From assembly GCA_905221605.1 (NCBI GenBank), contig CAJNDS010001269.1, positions 124,001 to 188,000 of the forward strand: a stretch of DNA of 64,000 bases, read 5' to 3'. A program made the translations under genes and the position numbers. Position 1 is the first letter of the stretch. Each line of letters starts with the position of its first letter. Shown one piece after another: positions 1-11,538 of this stretch. Source of the stretch: Symbiodinium natans. Its lineage: Eukaryota > Sar > Dinophyceae > Suessiales > Symbiodiniaceae. The notes below the pieces were generated by a model. That model saw only the letters and a program-made list of their open reading frames with translations, did no database searches and was not told where the DNA came from.

Positions 1-269
1 CAACATCGGCGGGGGAGGGGGGGGGGGTCCTCTATGAGCTCATGCCTCATGCACTACGCACTGTTTTTTCAAGTTCTTGACTTTCGGGTATGTGGCTTCT
101 TCCACCATTAAGAAGCTTCATTGAACCACAAAAGTGTACATATATGCATATGCATATATATTTATGTTTATGTTTATATCTATATTTATATTCATATTCA
201 TATTCATATATATATATATAATTTAACGACAAAAGCCTACAGGATCCAAGTGATCAAAGGCTTGTTTTC

Positions 270-345
270 AAGAGCCGCCCGAGACAAAGAAGGCCTCCCG
301 GAGCTCATCGGCCAGCTGGTCGCCAAGCACCTGCCTGACCGTGCG
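270..345 (-). CDS. Possible exon at the left edge
   Basis: After GGCAG|G the minus strand reads VLGDQLADELREAFFVSGGS. The opposite strand is also open here, and no family is recognised. Confidence 0.3.
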
Positions 346-370
346 GGGGGGGGGGGAGGGAATCAGAGCT

Positions 371-2200
371 TTAGAGCCTGATTGTTCGGGTTTCTCTTTG
401 TAACAGTCAATAAGAATTATGTAACAGTCATATTATAAGAGTTATGTGACAATCATGTAAGAAGAAAACTATATCCATATCCATATCAAGAATACTTTCT
501 TGCGCAGATCCAGGCGAACCCCCAAACATGCGAGACGTGAGCGGCTTAGCGCAAGCACTGTCGGGTTTATCCGTGTAGGTTGCCTAAGAAAAAGCCTCAG
601 GCCCTAAACCCTAAACCCTAAACCCTAAACCCTAAAGCCCTTCGCGAATGCAGGATGAGCCGCCCGCCTCTGAGCCCCTGTCAACCATGAAGGCCTTAAA
701 CCTTACAGCGCGCCTGCAGGCCTTAAGTTTCCCTGAACCCTACCGAAAGGCTCCTATGTACTACCTTTTTTGGGGCAGTAACTGGTAGTATACTAGAATC
801 CCCTTTAACGAGGAACTACATCCTCCAGCCGCCCGAGAAAAACCGTGGACACCCCGGACACCCCCCCCACCTTAAGGAGGGCTTTTAGGGCTTGGGGACT
901 ATCTAGAGTCACCTGTACCTTGAAATAATGGGTGTGTCAAACAATACGGTGCACTTCCCCCTCTTCATTCAGGTACACGGGGCCCCTTTTGGGACCAGAG
1001 GGCCTGCACTTTGCTGACAGCTCCTGGTGAAATGAGGTGAAGGGCGGATGCTCAGCCTGGCCAGAGGCCCGTACCCCTGACACGAAGGTTTCCGTTTGAC
1101 TTTGAACTTTCGGGATGCGTGTGATGAAAATTGATGCTTAGAATTGGGCTTTTGAAAGGGGTTCTTCTAGTATAATTATTAAGTATAGGGACCAGAAGGG
1201 AATACTATGAGTGATTATTCCGACTGCAGGCATGTGCAGGCATATTGCCCGAAACAATAAATTAACTGAACAGAGAGAATTTTAGACATAACTCCGGTTG
1301 GCATAATCATGCTCTGGCCCTCTTTTGCCAAGCGTACAGGCTACACGGTCTGCATGTGACATGTTCCAGATTCTCAGACTCAAGTGCATCTACTTCAGCC
1401 TTCCACCGATGTTTGAAATGATGGGCCAGTTTGGGGGTCTCTACTTCAGCCATGCACCCGAGCCAACGCACAAACCTTATGGACCCCATCAACCCTGAAA
1501 ACATCCCACAGAAACACCTGCAAGCCCTGTGCAACATTTGTGTTTTCCAGAATACCCCCCGAATCGGGGCCCTCATACCTCAATAGTTAGGATCCTAAGG
1601 TTTATGTGGTTTTTTTGGGGGCCTAAACCCCTAAACCCTAAACCCCAAACCCCTGAAGCTTGCCAGGCCTGGAGGTGGGGTAGGAGGGCAGCCAAAGGGC
1701 CGTCAGAGCTCTGACACCGCGCCGCCACCGTGGCATACCAGTCGGAATACCTCATTGATGGCAGGGGTCATGGGTTGCTGTTCAGGAGTTACTGCAATAA
1801 AGAAAGATTATTTATCTATTTATATATATGCATATATAAATACATGTAATTTTATAATCATATATATATATACATACACATTACAGGCGCAGAATTCATG
1901 CTCCTCCTTGACAGCACCAGGATCGAGGGTTCTGGTTTAGACATGTAGACGTCGACTCCATTTTGTCAAGTTTGTGACACATGCCACATTTCGGACACCT
2001 GGTCCAAGACATCACGAACAGGAACCATAGCAAATTCTCTGGGTGAGACGGAGGATGGCTGGCAATGAAGGTTAACCTTTGGTCATGTAGGGTTTGTGTG
2101 TTCTCAGAAGTAGGGCACAAAGACTGCAATAGCTGTGTACACATCAACCCCAGTGAAGATTAAGCTATTACCATCACCATCACCACCACCACCCAACTTC
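371..2200. other. Non-coding or unassigned stretch
   Basis: Holds a CCCTAAA array (about 602-638), an AT-rich tract near 1810-1880 and short CCCTAAA clusters near 1622-1650. A minus-strand open segment near 1690-1790 (reading EQQPMTPAINEVFRLV) might be an exon. Nothing firm is seen. Confidence 0.4.
602..638. repeat. CCCTAAA array
   Basis: About five tandem telomere-type heptamers, CCCTAAA orientation on the plus strand. Confidence 0.95.
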
Positions 2201-2211
2201 CGCCTTCTCAT

Positions 2212-2322
2212 CCCTGGAGCCTGGCCGGCGTTGACCTCGAGTCCTTCCAAGGTGCGTTTGCCTGCGACAGTCCGGCGCAAGATGATTGACCAGAGTGGTC
2301 AGGCGGTAGCTGCCAGTCATGC
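2212..2322 (-). CDS. Possible further exon of the SDR gene
   Basis: An AG|G acceptor (CTCTCAG|GC) sits next to TTTAGGG-type sequence. An open frame reads MTGSYRLTTLVNHLAPDCRR; a second frame is also open, so coding status is uncertain. Confidence 0.3.
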
Positions 2323-2461
2323 CTGAGAGGTTTAGGCTTTAGGGAATAGTGTTCTGAGTTTAGGGTTTGGAGCTTAAGGGTTCGGATCTTTTTCCCGACC
2401 ACAACCGGCAAAACAGGCAACTGCAGACTGCTGTACAGCAAGAACCCTAAACCCTTTTTGA

Positions 2462-2822
2462 CAGCTCATGGCTCATGGGTTCCCCTACTACCCCCCCCCC
2501 CCCCCCCTCTATGCTGCCCCCCCAAGCTTTCCCGCTTAAATGACCCCAATTAGGCTTCGTTATCCCCAAATAGCCTGAATTCGTTGGAGAACCTCAACCG
2601 TTAACCCTACTTTGGAGTAGACCCTGGGCTAGAATAGGAACCCAGAACCACAAAAAAATCATTAAAGCATAGCACTCCAAAACCCAGTTAAGGAAGCAGT
2701 TGTGCAGCTCTACTGCCCATGGGTTGCCCCCAGCCTCCTCTGTACTACCCCCCCCCCCCCCAGGTTAAGTAACCTTAATTAGGCTTAATTATCCTCAAAT
2801 AGCCTTAATTAGTAGGGGAACC
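2462..2822. repeat. Two related C-tract elements
   Basis: Segments 2462-2595 and 2700-2822 share the layout ATGGGTT, C-run of 15 or more, then an AATTAGGCTT block, a CCCAAATAGCCT/CCTCAAATAGCCT block and a final GGAGAACC/GGGGAACC. They look like two copies of one short dispersed element. Confidence 0.6.
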
Positions 2823-2837
2823 TTACAGAAGCAGTTG

Positions 2838-2911
2838 CTGAGCCCCCTAAACCCTAAACCCCAAACCCAAAACCCTAAACCCTAAACCCGAAACCCTAAA
2901 CCCTAAACCCA
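2838..2911. repeat. CCCTAAA array left of an exon
   Basis: About nine heptamers with variants, plus-strand CCCTAAA. It pairs in orientation with the TTTAGGG array at 3027-3112 across the exon at 2959-3023. Confidence 0.95.
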
Positions 2912-2958
2912 AGCCAGTGAAGGAAGCAATTGCGGAGCACTATTTGCCCTCAAGAGGC

Positions 2959-3023
2959 TGTAGGTCTCGGCAGCGCCATGCTGGAAGGCCCGGAGTGCTG
3001 CTTGGCAGAACTTGTCCACATTC
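2959..3023 (-). CDS. SDR exon: late NVDKFCQAAL segment
   Basis: The acceptor is CCCTCAG|G directly after a TTTAGGG-derived array (CCCTAAA on the coding strand). It reads RNVDKFCQAALRAFQHGAAE, like the late extended-SDR 'V.DV..A...AL..G' stretch. The likely donor is a GC at 2958. Confidence 0.6.
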
Positions 3024-6000
3024 CTGAGGGTTTAGGGTTTAGGGTTTAGGGTTTAGGGTTTAGGGTTTAGGGTTTAGGGTTTAGGGCTGGGGTTTATTTA
3101 GGGTTTAGGGTTTTGGGTGAAGGATAGAGGGGGATCAGAGACCCGGTCCTACTACGACCTCCAAGAACCCTGAGGACCACAAACCCTTTCGCAATTCGTT
3201 TCGTCCCCGAGGTTCATGCCATCCATCCAGTCGTCGTCATCCTGCTAGGGATTTACGGGCAAGACGCGACTGCCCAGGAACCTTGTAAGAGCACAAGAGA
3301 AGTGCGCTGCTCTGCAATCAAGGTGAACCCTAGCCTAATCCCTAAACCCTAAACACCCTAAAAACCCTATAAACCCTATAAACCCTAAACCCCAATTAAA
3401 CCCCAAACCCTAAACCCTAAACCCTAAACCCCAAACCCCAAACCCCAAACCCAAGGAAGCCTCGGAGCTCCATGCCAGCCCTTCGGACTTGATCCACTGC
3501 GCCAGGCGCACGGAGCCGTCCCCAATGCTGTGGGCTCCACTCTGTGAGTGCCACCTGTACTTGGATGCTGCTTGGGGTTTAGGGTTTAGGGTTTAGGGTT
3601 TAGGGTTTAGGGTTTAGGCTTTCGGGTTTAGGGTCGAGTATTTCTGGAACCTAGTCGTTTAGGGTTTAGGGTTTGGGGAAGGAGCTGAAGCTAGGCTACC
3701 ATAGCAGTAAGGAAACCGTGGCCCTGTTGACCTTCAGTTGCCCAATTATAGTTTAAGTACTCAGATCTACAGTGAGTTCCTTGAGTTGTTTGCTTTTAAG
3801 AAATCAGCTCCTGTTTTTGTCATTAGCAGGACTATCATTATTGGTATTGAGTATTATAATGATGGTTTCTGTATCCATATCTTGAACAGCAACCTACTAG
3901 AAGGTGTAGGTGTGTGCTTGTTTTTGTGCCGCGTCTCAGCTCGGCTAAGCATCCTACTGCAGTTGTTTGTCTAGCAACCCTAGCAAAAGGGAAGGTTTTG
4001 AACTGTCGGAGTGAAGGTCCCAGGCATTCAGGGGTCTAGAGTATGCAGGTTGGGGTTTAGGAACCCTAACCCTAAACCCTAAACCCTAAACCCTAAACCC
4101 TAAACCCTAAACCCTAAACCCTAAACCCTAAACCCTAAACCCTATCGTTTTTTTCGCGAAGGATTCACCACTTCAAAACCTGGAAAGGGGCCCCTGCAAT
4201 CCCCAGCTGCCTGCTGGGGTGCAACATCCTTGCTGCTACTATGACTTTGGCCATTTGCATTCCTCTTATCATTGCTTCTCAGGATCTGATGGTGTCTGAT
4301 GCTCATGATTAGATATTGGAAGTTCTTGTTGTATTCATGATTTTGCCACCAGGGGGCGCATCCGAGGAGTAAACCCTAAACCCTACACCACGAAAGTCAA
4401 AGGGGTTCAGGGTATTGGGACTGGGCAACTGGCAGCCTGAAAAGCAAAGTCAGCCGAGCGACACCACGACCCCAGGGCGCACCACAACCTCAGGTGGCTG
4501 GGAGCGGGGCGCTGGGCTTAAATACTGTGAGGGGACATTGAGGGGCGCAGGGGATTTGGACCAAGTTCTGCAGAACTAGACCAACCTTTTTAGGCTTGAG
4601 GGTTAGCGCCGGGTGCAACAGCGCATGTCCTCCCAACACCTTTCAACAAACCTTTGAAAACCAGAACGCAAGAAGCCGAAATCCCTAAACCCTAGTTGGA
4701 GGTTCATCGGCAGTTACAAGTAAGGTAACCATATTTATAACTGGTTATAAGTCTTGCTTAGGGTACTTATAACCCTACTTATAGCCTTATAGCTACCCAT
4801 GAACCTCTACGTAAACCCTCAGCAAACCCTAAACCCAAAACCCAAAACCCTAAGCCAGCTTGAGCCAGGATGCAGCCCATGGGCACAGCCTGACCAAGAT
4901 CATCTCCCCAGCCAGCTTGGACACCATGTAGGGATTCACGCATTCCTGGCTGCGTTATCTTCTCGAAACAAAAGGAACTTGCAAGGTAAACAACAAAAAC
5001 ACATGTAAATATGTATACATACATATATATATATATATAGACTTATATTTATGTTTATATTTCTGTTTATATTAATATTTAGATTTATATTTGTATATAT
5101 GTTTATGTATATTGTTATTCTCTTGTAGATGTAAAGTACTTATGCAATTGTATACCTCGCAGGGGCACCTAGTCAAAAGAACACAGAGCCTTCCGCCAAG
5201 TGCCGTCTGGACAAGAATTCCGGACCTTAAAACCACCGGCAAGAAGAAACATGCAAACTTTTAGGAATGCTTTTTTGGCACAAGAAGAGGACACGCTAAG
5301 CACTTCAAGCCTATTCTGTGGACCTGTAAAGCCCTAAACCCCAAACCCTAAACCCGAAATAGCCCTCAACCCTAACCTGTTGGCTTTCTAACGGAGTGCG
5401 GCCGCCTCGAGCCACGCTGCCTCCGCGGGGGCCTCATCAAACCCAGCGCCGCTCCCGATCAGCAGCCTGGGCTGGCACAGCCCGGGGATTTAGGGTTTAG
5501 GGTTCAGGGTTTAGGGTTCAGGATTCAGGTTTGGGGTTCAGGGTTTGGGGCAATTTCTGTACATAGCCTTTGGGTACCCAATGGTGTACTAGCACGACAG
5601 GGACCCTGCAAAAAAGCCTAAAACCTTGAACCCGAATGGTAGCAACAACAAATCGAGAATGGCTATGTCTCAAACGAGTAGTACCTAAAAAAATAGTCCT
5701 CTGACATCCCAAAACCCAAAACCCTAAACCCCTAAGACTACAAAAAACACAAATCTTAAGCCCAAAAGTGAAAGAATATCCCAAGCCCCTACCCAGCGGC
5801 AAGGCGCGGCGGCGGCCTCTGTTTAGGATTCATGCGTTTTTAGGGCTTTTGGGGTTCAGGGGTTTAGCTTTGGGATGTTCCCCCCTATACTAACAGTCCT
5901 TAATAAGGATTATCATAGGGGTACTGGAACCCCTGTTATAAGGACTGTTAGTCTAAGGGGGAGGGGTTTCGGCTTTTATGCAGGAGGGTTAGTATAGGGC

Positions 6001-9000
6001 TTGGAGTTTCGGGTTTGGGGGGTCGATTTGTTTAGGACTGTAGGGCTTAAGCTGCTAGCAGGGCTGGGGTTTAGGGTAGGGAAGCGCGTGTTTTCTAAAC
6101 TCGGTTTGGCGGCTTGGGCTTTGGGTATTCATGGTTCACCACGCTCAGTTGCAAAGGGACAAGGGTTGCTTATCCGCAGCCAGGTGTGAAAAACCAACAG
6201 AACAGCTGGGGAAAGGTTCAAACACAAACTGTGAGATTTTACTCACCCTAAACCCTAAACCCTAAACCCTAAACCCGAGTGAGATCCCAGGTCCGAGTTC
6301 ACGCCATGTCGAGGGCACTTTGTTGGCGTTTCAGGAGAATGTCCGGATTGGGGGATAGAATACGGTTCTGGCAACCAGACAAACTTGGCTGCACTCAGGA
6401 GGGTAGCTAAAAATCAAACTTTTAGCTGCCTTATTAAGAAACCCAATTAACCCAAAAAGGGTAAGAATCTAAAGCTACAGTAAAATACCACAAAGCAAAG
6501 AGCTTTACAGAGTGTTGTAGAGATTCGAGACCGAGGTTACACAAGACTCCTACCTCCAGACAGCGAAAGACTTCACTGGGGAGGCCGGGGGCCGAAGACC
6601 TTGCAGAACATTTAGAATATCTCTTCTACGTATCAGCCAAGAATCCATCTACCTCGCCGCAGCAGAAGGACCCGACTTGGCGTGCACCGAGGACATTGGC
6701 TGAACGCAGGTCTCCATAGCTGAGGGTCCAATTCCTCAGACTGGTTCATAACAATTGATTTCATTTCTCGAAAGTTGCTTGCTGGAGCTTCTTGAAGGCG
6801 CAGCCATTCGCAAAGGCACAGAGAAGCATGTATGAGGGTAATCCGCCACACGGGGATAGACAGATGATCCGACATGACGTTTGTGGACGCAGAACACTAA
6901 TCAGTGTAAAAAAGACAAGTATGTATATTGTCGACCAGTGAGATACCTGACGAATCCATGTATTCTGGCCGCTGCATGCCCCTCTTCGAATAGCTAGCAA
7001 ACCCTCAGGGTCTACATATGCACCTTAACAGAAATACAAGGGCACCTTGTTAAGGCACATGGGCCCTCAGGCAAGAACATGGGCAAGGTTTCTTCACTTG
7101 ACTGCCTACTCAAAGGAAGCCTCATGCCTACCATGCAGGAATACTACATGCACATAGCGTACATGGTCACGATGCTGTTGTTAACGTTGACGTCGATGCA
7201 GTAGAGCATGTTACCAATGTGACCGGCACACTACAGTAAACAACGCAACATCACACAAAGACATGCAGGAGCAAGCGCCAGGAGCACAACACTTGGGCGT
7301 AAACACTTATGCATTGGGTGGCTGGGTGGGTGGGTGGAGGCGAGCGAGCCAGCGCGAGAGCGAGGGTGAGAGCAAGAGAAAGACAACGAGATGAACAGGT
7401 TTAGGGTTTAGGGTTTAGGGTTTAGGGTTTAGGGTTTAGGGCTTAGGGTTTAGGGTTTAGGGCTTAGGGCTTACGGTTTAGGGTCTTCCCGTGCAAGGAT
7501 CACAATGGCCGCGCAGTGGATGACCGCATCGCAGTCCCTGGCCATGGAAGCAAAGGTTTCCGCATCCATACCTCGCAAAGGCAGCAATCTCGGGGTGTTA
7601 TGAAGGGAACTGGCACCTCGCTCCGCGAATGCATGAGGGTTATGGATTGATTGGGCTTTTGCTTGTTTATGGTCTAGGGCTTCATGGACTTTGTGGCTCT
7701 TTTTGGGATAATTACGGCTTGCGCTCGAGACTGCGGTCAACGTTCGTTTCAAAGCAAACCTCGTTAGGGTATCGGGTGATTCAAGTGTGTACTGTACACA
7801 TCTAAAGATTAAAAAAAGCGAAGGAGAAAGGGAAAGAGGGAGAGAGAAAGAGAGAAAGAGAGAAAGAGAGAAAGAGAGAAAGAGAGAAAGAGAAAGAGAG
7901 AAAGAGAGAAGGAGAGAAAGAGAGAACGAGAGAACGAGAGAAAGAGAGAAAGAGAGAAAGAGAGAAAGAGAGAAAGAGAGCAAGAGAGAGAGGGAGAGTG
8001 GCAGAGAAGGCCTGCGCAAGCACAAGCTGCGAACCCAAACACGGCAACTAAACCTGGCTCGCGGCGTCACCTAGATCCTTCCGGAGCCTTGCACGCTGAT
8101 CAAAAGCCCTTGGCGCCCCACACTGTGGAAAAAAAAAACGGGTGCCTGCATCCCACCACCCCTGCTTTCAACTTAAAGCTGAGCCCTGAAAATCACATTG
8201 CTCCTAGCTGCCGAACATGGGCTGAGAAACGTCGTGGCCTGCGCGCAGCGTGAAAACTAAAGGAATAGACAGGGGCCTTCAAGGGGCCGCTCTGTTCAAA
8301 CATAGAGCCTCTTGGCAAGCTGCCTGTACAAAAACCTGTAAACCCTAAACCCTGAACCCTGAACCCTAAACCCTAAAGCCTGAACCCCAAACCCTTGCGA
8401 TCTGACCTCCATGCACCGTGAACCCTAAATCTTATAACTTGAGATCTAACATCCCTTAATAGTCACTATAGTACCCCTCCCCCCCGCCAACTATAGTCCC
8501 TAGTAAGGACGGTTAGTACAAGGGGGGGACCTCCCACCTTATACCTCCTAAGCTCCAAACCCTAAACCCTAAACCCTAAACCCTAAACCCTAAACCCTAA
8601 ACCCTAAACCCTAAACCCTAAACCCTAAACCCTAAACCCTAAACCCTAAACCCAGAGGAGTTCAGAACCTGCGGACAGGGGGATGCATGGCCTGGGGAGT
8701 CCCAAGGGGGCTCGGAAACATCAGCATCCTGCGCATGATACATGCCGTTCAGGTGCTAGATGTAAGGGAGAGTGTTTGCTTCAAGTGCGTCATGAGTTGT
8801 GTGGCTGTGAGAAAGAACAGTGGCCGACATGCAGAGATGCAGCGAGAGAGAGAGAGAGAGAGAGCGAGAGTTCAAATCTTGCCATGGAATGTGTGAATTG
8901 CCCACAAGGCGCATATTACTCGAACTCCTTGAAAGATTACTAGCAGACAGAAAAAGTAGAATAACCAAGAGATCAGCATGAAGAACACAGAAGCATTTCA

Positions 9001-9989
9001 AGACCATGAAAGACAGCAAGACTCTCTCAGGTTACAAAGAACCGAAACCGTGAAGTCATGGAACCCTAACCTTTGAACACGCGCTCGACCTACCTGCAAC
9101 CCTCAACCAACCATCAACCGCGAAAGGATTACTGCTTCTTCGTAGGGAATGAGGGAATGAGGTACCCCGATATTAACCCTTCAAAGGCATTTGTAGGGGG
9201 ATATGAGGTGCCTGATTCCCCTCATTCCCTACTATGTCCCCTACATATATATATATACACTAAAACATGTCCCCTACATATATATATATATACCCTTTAA
9301 AGGATGTCCTCCTGTATATAGATATATACACACACACCCTTTAAAGGAGTACTATAGGGTACCTCTTTCCCCTCATGCCCTACGAAGAACCAGTCGGCTA
9401 GTTCCCAGCCTAACGTGCGCGCCAGAGAGATGGTGGGGATCCCCTGAGCGCGGAGGAGCTCAAGGAAGTGCCTGCCGATGTGTCCTCCCAAAGCACGCGA
9501 CTGGGACTTGGGGTTGATTAGGGTTTAGGGTTTAGGGTCTAGAGGTCTAGAGGTCTAGAGGTCTAGAGGTCTAGAGGTCTAGAGGTCTCCGGAACTCTGC
9601 ACAAAGCAGTGGGGATCTTGTTTGGGGTAGGTTGCGGGGCTTGCCAGAGTATGATTGAAGCAATGTCTGCCGCAGCAAATTTGGTTAAACAATAAAAGGA
9701 TGGGGCAATAGAGCCTTCAGGTAGAGTTCTGGGCCTAAGCGCGGCAGGATTACTGGCTCGCCCTACGGTTGCGCCGAAGCGCCGGCTCCCTGATCCAACC
9801 GAACCACCTCTCCGAAACGCCACCCTAAAGCGCAAACCCCAAGTGCACTATCATGTAGTATGATGTGTATATATTGTGTACATATATGAATGTATTGAAA
9901 ACATTATATAACACCATGTTATATAACATAATACAACATGACAAAATCACTCGGCCTGTAGCGCCGGTCACAAGGACCTTCTTCCAAGT
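2959..9989 (-). CDS. Extended SDR / NAD(P)-dependent epimerase-like gene, split into at least seven exons
   Basis: Read right to left, the exons give the hallmarks of an extended short-chain dehydrogenase in the right order. These are a Rossmann start KVLVTGATG joined to HIGRHFLELLRAQG, then DCDAVIHCAA (the end of strand beta-4), then an acidic segment, NPYMVSKLAGEM (the catalytic YxxxK), and NVDKFCQAALRAF, which resembles the late 'V.DV..A...AL' segment. Family knowledge: such enzymes bind NAD(P) and act on sugar, steroid or acyl substrates; the substrate cannot be told here. The gene lies downstream, on the same strand, of the ANL synthetase, and exons between 10.6 and 13.5 kb may join the two. 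Further exons toward 2.2 kb, 1.7 kb and 0.3 kb are possible. Exons other than the first two have approximate 3' ends. Confidence 0.75.
3027..3112. repeat. TTTAGGG array right of an exon
   Basis: About eleven heptamers; on the coding (minus) strand the array runs into the CTCAG acceptor of the exon at 3023. Confidence 0.95.
3461..3554 (-). CDS. Probable exon downstream of the SDR active site
   Basis: After TACAG|G the frame reads WHSQSGAHSIGDGSVRLAQW and stays open for about 30 residues. CCCTAAA lies on its left and TTTAGGG on its right. The assignment to the SDR gene rests on order and strand only. Confidence 0.5.
4062..4143. repeat. CCCTAAA array
   Basis: About eleven near-perfect heptamers. 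Confidence 0.95.
4695..4812. mobile_element. Short inverted-repeat element, family B
   Basis: Starts TTGGAGGTTCATCGG and ends CCCATGAACCTCTACG, imperfect inverted repeats. The interior TAACC/TTATAA-rich core matches the copy at 53870-53994. Confidence 0.65.
4877..4945 (-). CDS. SDR exon: YxxxK active site
   Basis: Begins after GCCAG|GAATGC and reads ECVNPYMVSKLAGEMILVRL. Tyr and Lys of the SDR catalytic pair are present (YMVSK). The likely donor is GCTGCA at 4876. Confidence 0.8.
5400..5466 (-). CDS. SDR exon: acidic segment before the active site
   Basis: After CCCAG|G the frame reads LLIGSGAGFDEAPAEAAWLE, then reaches a stop near 5395. It sits where epimerases carry the 'DE..P..P' segment ahead of YxxxK. 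It is bracketed by CCCTAAA on the left and TTTAGGG on the right. Exact 3' end unknown. Confidence 0.6.
5872..5970. mobile_element. Inverted-repeat element, family A
   Basis: Opens GGGATGTTCCCCCC then TATACTAACAGTCCTTA, and closes with TAAGGACTGTTAGTCTAAGG; the outermost right end is degraded. Other copies lie at 8448-8538, 18622-18719, 18827-18906, 28600-28695 and 55544-55640. Confidence 0.75.
5970..7396. other. SDR intron region
   Basis: Contains a CCCTAAA array (6243-6276), a family E element (6384-6495) and unique sequence. A short minus-strand open segment beside the array near 6280-6330 (reading NKVPSTWRELGPGISL) could be an exon but is not supported by homology. Confidence 0.4.
6384..6495. 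mobile_element. Family E dispersed element, copy 1
   Basis: About 112 bp differing at only about six positions from 19723-19834. Starts CTTGGCTGCACTCAGGAGGG and contains AATTAACCCAAAAAGGGT. The high identity implies recent spread or conversion. Confidence 0.85.
7397..7484. repeat. TTTAGGG array
   Basis: About twelve heptamers with a few TTAGGGC variants, ending ten bases from the SDR exon at 7495. Confidence 0.95.
7495..7571 (-). CDS. SDR exon: DCDAVIHCAA segment
   Basis: Reads MDAETFASMARDCDAVIHCA in frame after an AG|G acceptor; a GC donor follows at 7494. The D-x-VIH-x-AA pattern is typical of extended SDRs. A TTTAGGG array begins within 15 bp of the donor side, one of the minority with this orientation. 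Confidence 0.75.
7811..8000. repeat. GAGAAA purine tract in an SDR intron
   Basis: Nearly pure (GAGAAA)n/(AGAG)n for about 190 bases. It produces long low-complexity frames on both strands that are not genes. Confidence 0.95.
8448..8653. repeat. Family A remnant followed by a long CCCTAAA array
   Basis: 8448-8538 is a diverged family A copy (ends AACATCCC...GGACCTCCC). 8559-8653 is about fourteen tandem CCCTAAA units. Confidence 0.8.
9142..9375. mobile_element. Family K inverted-repeat element and tandem AT units
   Basis: 9142-9232 has ends GTAGGGAATGAGGG and CCTCATTCCCTAC. It is followed by two tandem TGTCCCCTACATATATA-type units with their AT tracts and by a related half element ending CCTCATGCCCTACG. 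A second full copy is at 57151-57244. Confidence 0.7.
9415..9484 (-). CDS. SDR exon: glycine-rich loop and helix
   Basis: Begins after GGGAG with GACACATCGGC and reads HIGRHFLELLRAQGIPTISL. The next G-type donor in frame is GTTAGG at 9414. A TTTAGGG array and a GGTCTAGA minisatellite lie just upstream in the intron. Confidence 0.8.
9537..9590. repeat. GGTCTAGA minisatellite
   Basis: Between six and seven tandem GGTCTAGA (8-bp) units, directly continuing a TTTAGGG array at 9512-9536. Confidence 0.95.
9956..9989 (-). CDS. SDR exon: start of the Rossmann fold
   Basis: The exon reads TWKKVLVTGAT and ends ACAG before a GCCGAG donor. Joined to the exon at 9415-9484 it gives TGATGHIGRH, a perfect GxxGxxG cofactor motif. 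The intervening intron (9485-9955) is therefore GC-AG. Confidence 0.8.
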
Positions 9990-10370
9990 CTGAGGGACAC
10001 GGGCGGCGGTAGGAGAAGTGCGTCCATGGCCTCATTTAGGCCATTTAGGTCGAATCTCTGCGTCTCCTATCTTGGAGGCTCATGGGTTGGGTTGATATCA
10101 CCGGAGATGTAACAAGCAGGGCAACTGTAGTTGTAAGCGATAGCCGGCTATAGCCCCCAGTTGCTGTGGTGGACTTACAACTGCCCATGAACCAGCTGAT
10201 GACCTAGTTGCTGAATACCCTTGCCCGAAAAAGGTTAACCTTTCAACTATCGTATGATTTTGTAGACCCGAAAAGCTTAAACGTTACCTACTCCGCTACT
10301 AAGATGAGGTAAACTTGGGACTTGAAGTCTTTCCTGCATAATCATGAAATGACTAGTATGAATGGTACAC

Positions 10371-10473
10371 TACTATTTGCTTAAGAACCCCCAAATTTTT
10401 TATAATCCACTATGCTACCCTTATAAGGAAGAATACTTATATGTTTTTGGAGGTTCTTAAGCAATTCGTAGTA
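10371..10473. mobile_element. Inverted-repeat element, family C
   Basis: Ends TTGCTTAAGAACC and GGTTCTTAAGCAA, extended by TACTA/TAGTA. The second copy is at 51593-51698. Confidence 0.8.
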
Positions 10474-10574
10474 CATAGACCCTTAGGGTTTAGGGTTTAG
10501 GGTTGCCAAACCCTGAAACAAGATTCGCTGACGACTGACTTCGATCGTGCAGCTTTCGATTCCCTAGGCCTTGC

Positions 10575-10665
10575 CCAAAGAAGTGTGGGTCTGTTCCAAG
10601 TAGCTCAGGCGCTCCACGTCAGCGAGGGCCGCCGACACGCCCAGGCCATCATTTTGGGAAAGTGC
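10575..10665 (-). CDS. Probable exon between ANL and SDR genes
   Basis: After GCGAG|G the frame reads ALSQNDGLGVSAALADVERL and continues to a stop near 10563. It looks like ordinary coding sequence but no family is recognised. It lies about 590 bases upstream of the first SDR exon on the same strand. Confidence 0.5.
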
Positions 10666-10974
10666 CTCGCCACATGGTCGCAACTGAAATCCCAACCCTT
10701 AACCCGAAACGAACCCCACCCACACACTAACACAGAGGGTCCACTTATAGTATAACTATGGAACAAGGTACCCTGAACCCTGAACCCCCATATGGCTTTG
10801 GGAACTCACTTCCAGCAGAATACTGCAAGCGAATGCTTTGGGGCCTTGCGGACAGTGGTCAACGAACCCATAGATCGTTAACGGGGGCGACAGGATTGAG
10901 GGACAAGTGGGTTTAAGGTTTATGGGGACAAGCGCTGAGATTTTTGGCCGAAGCCCTAAACCCCGAAACCCGCA

Positions 10975-11070
10975 CGGATCCGCGACCTGCGAAACTTGTG
11001 GAGATGGAACAGCAGACGTGGGCCTTGAGATCTCTTAGGGTGGAGGCCGCTGCAACTTGGTGAACTGGGA
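10975..11070 (-). CDS. Possible exon between ANL and SDR genes
   Basis: An open minus frame reads TLRDLKAHVCCSISTSFAGR; boundaries uncertain. Confidence 0.3.
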
Positions 11071-11351
11071 CTCCCAATTCCAAAGCCTTGGAGGGGATAG
11101 GGTTTCGGTTTTGAGGTTTCGGGTTTAGTGCGAGGGGTTTAGGCAGTTTCGGGTTTTTTTAGGATTTTCGTGCTGCTCCACGTTAGGGAACCCCTTGTCC
11201 GGGGTTGCAGGGCTTTTGACTTGGGGCTCTGCTATGCTTCGCTTTACCCATCTCAGCCAAGCTTACACATCTACGACACAGAAGAGTGCAGAGTTTAGGA
11301 CAAGGACGACCGGTCCTTGATCTTATGGGTTCAGGGTTTAGAGTTTAGGGT

Positions 11352-11538
11352 TTAAGGTAGCTACAAGGCCCCTGAATATGGGTCCTTATTTCGGGAACCC
11401 AAAGATAAAGACACATATATATATATATATATATCTGTATATATATATACACCCCTTATCTACCCTACAAAACCCAAGGGCACTTCAGAATTCTGTAAAG
11501 TAGGTAAAGGACCATGTTAAGAGACCATGCAACTACCG
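11352..11538. mobile_element. Family F element
   Basis: Contains the family blocks GGTAGCTACAAGG, AACCCAAGGGCAC, CAGAATTCTGTAAAG and ACCATGCAACTACC, with an inserted AT tract. Related copies lie at 16638-16757, 28285-28435 and 35350-35507. Confidence 0.55.

Noticed and set aside
7471-8074. 199-codon minus ORF and several plus ORFs
   Set aside because: Most of their length is the GAGAAA tract read in six phases; only the end near 7495-7571 is coding (SDR exon).
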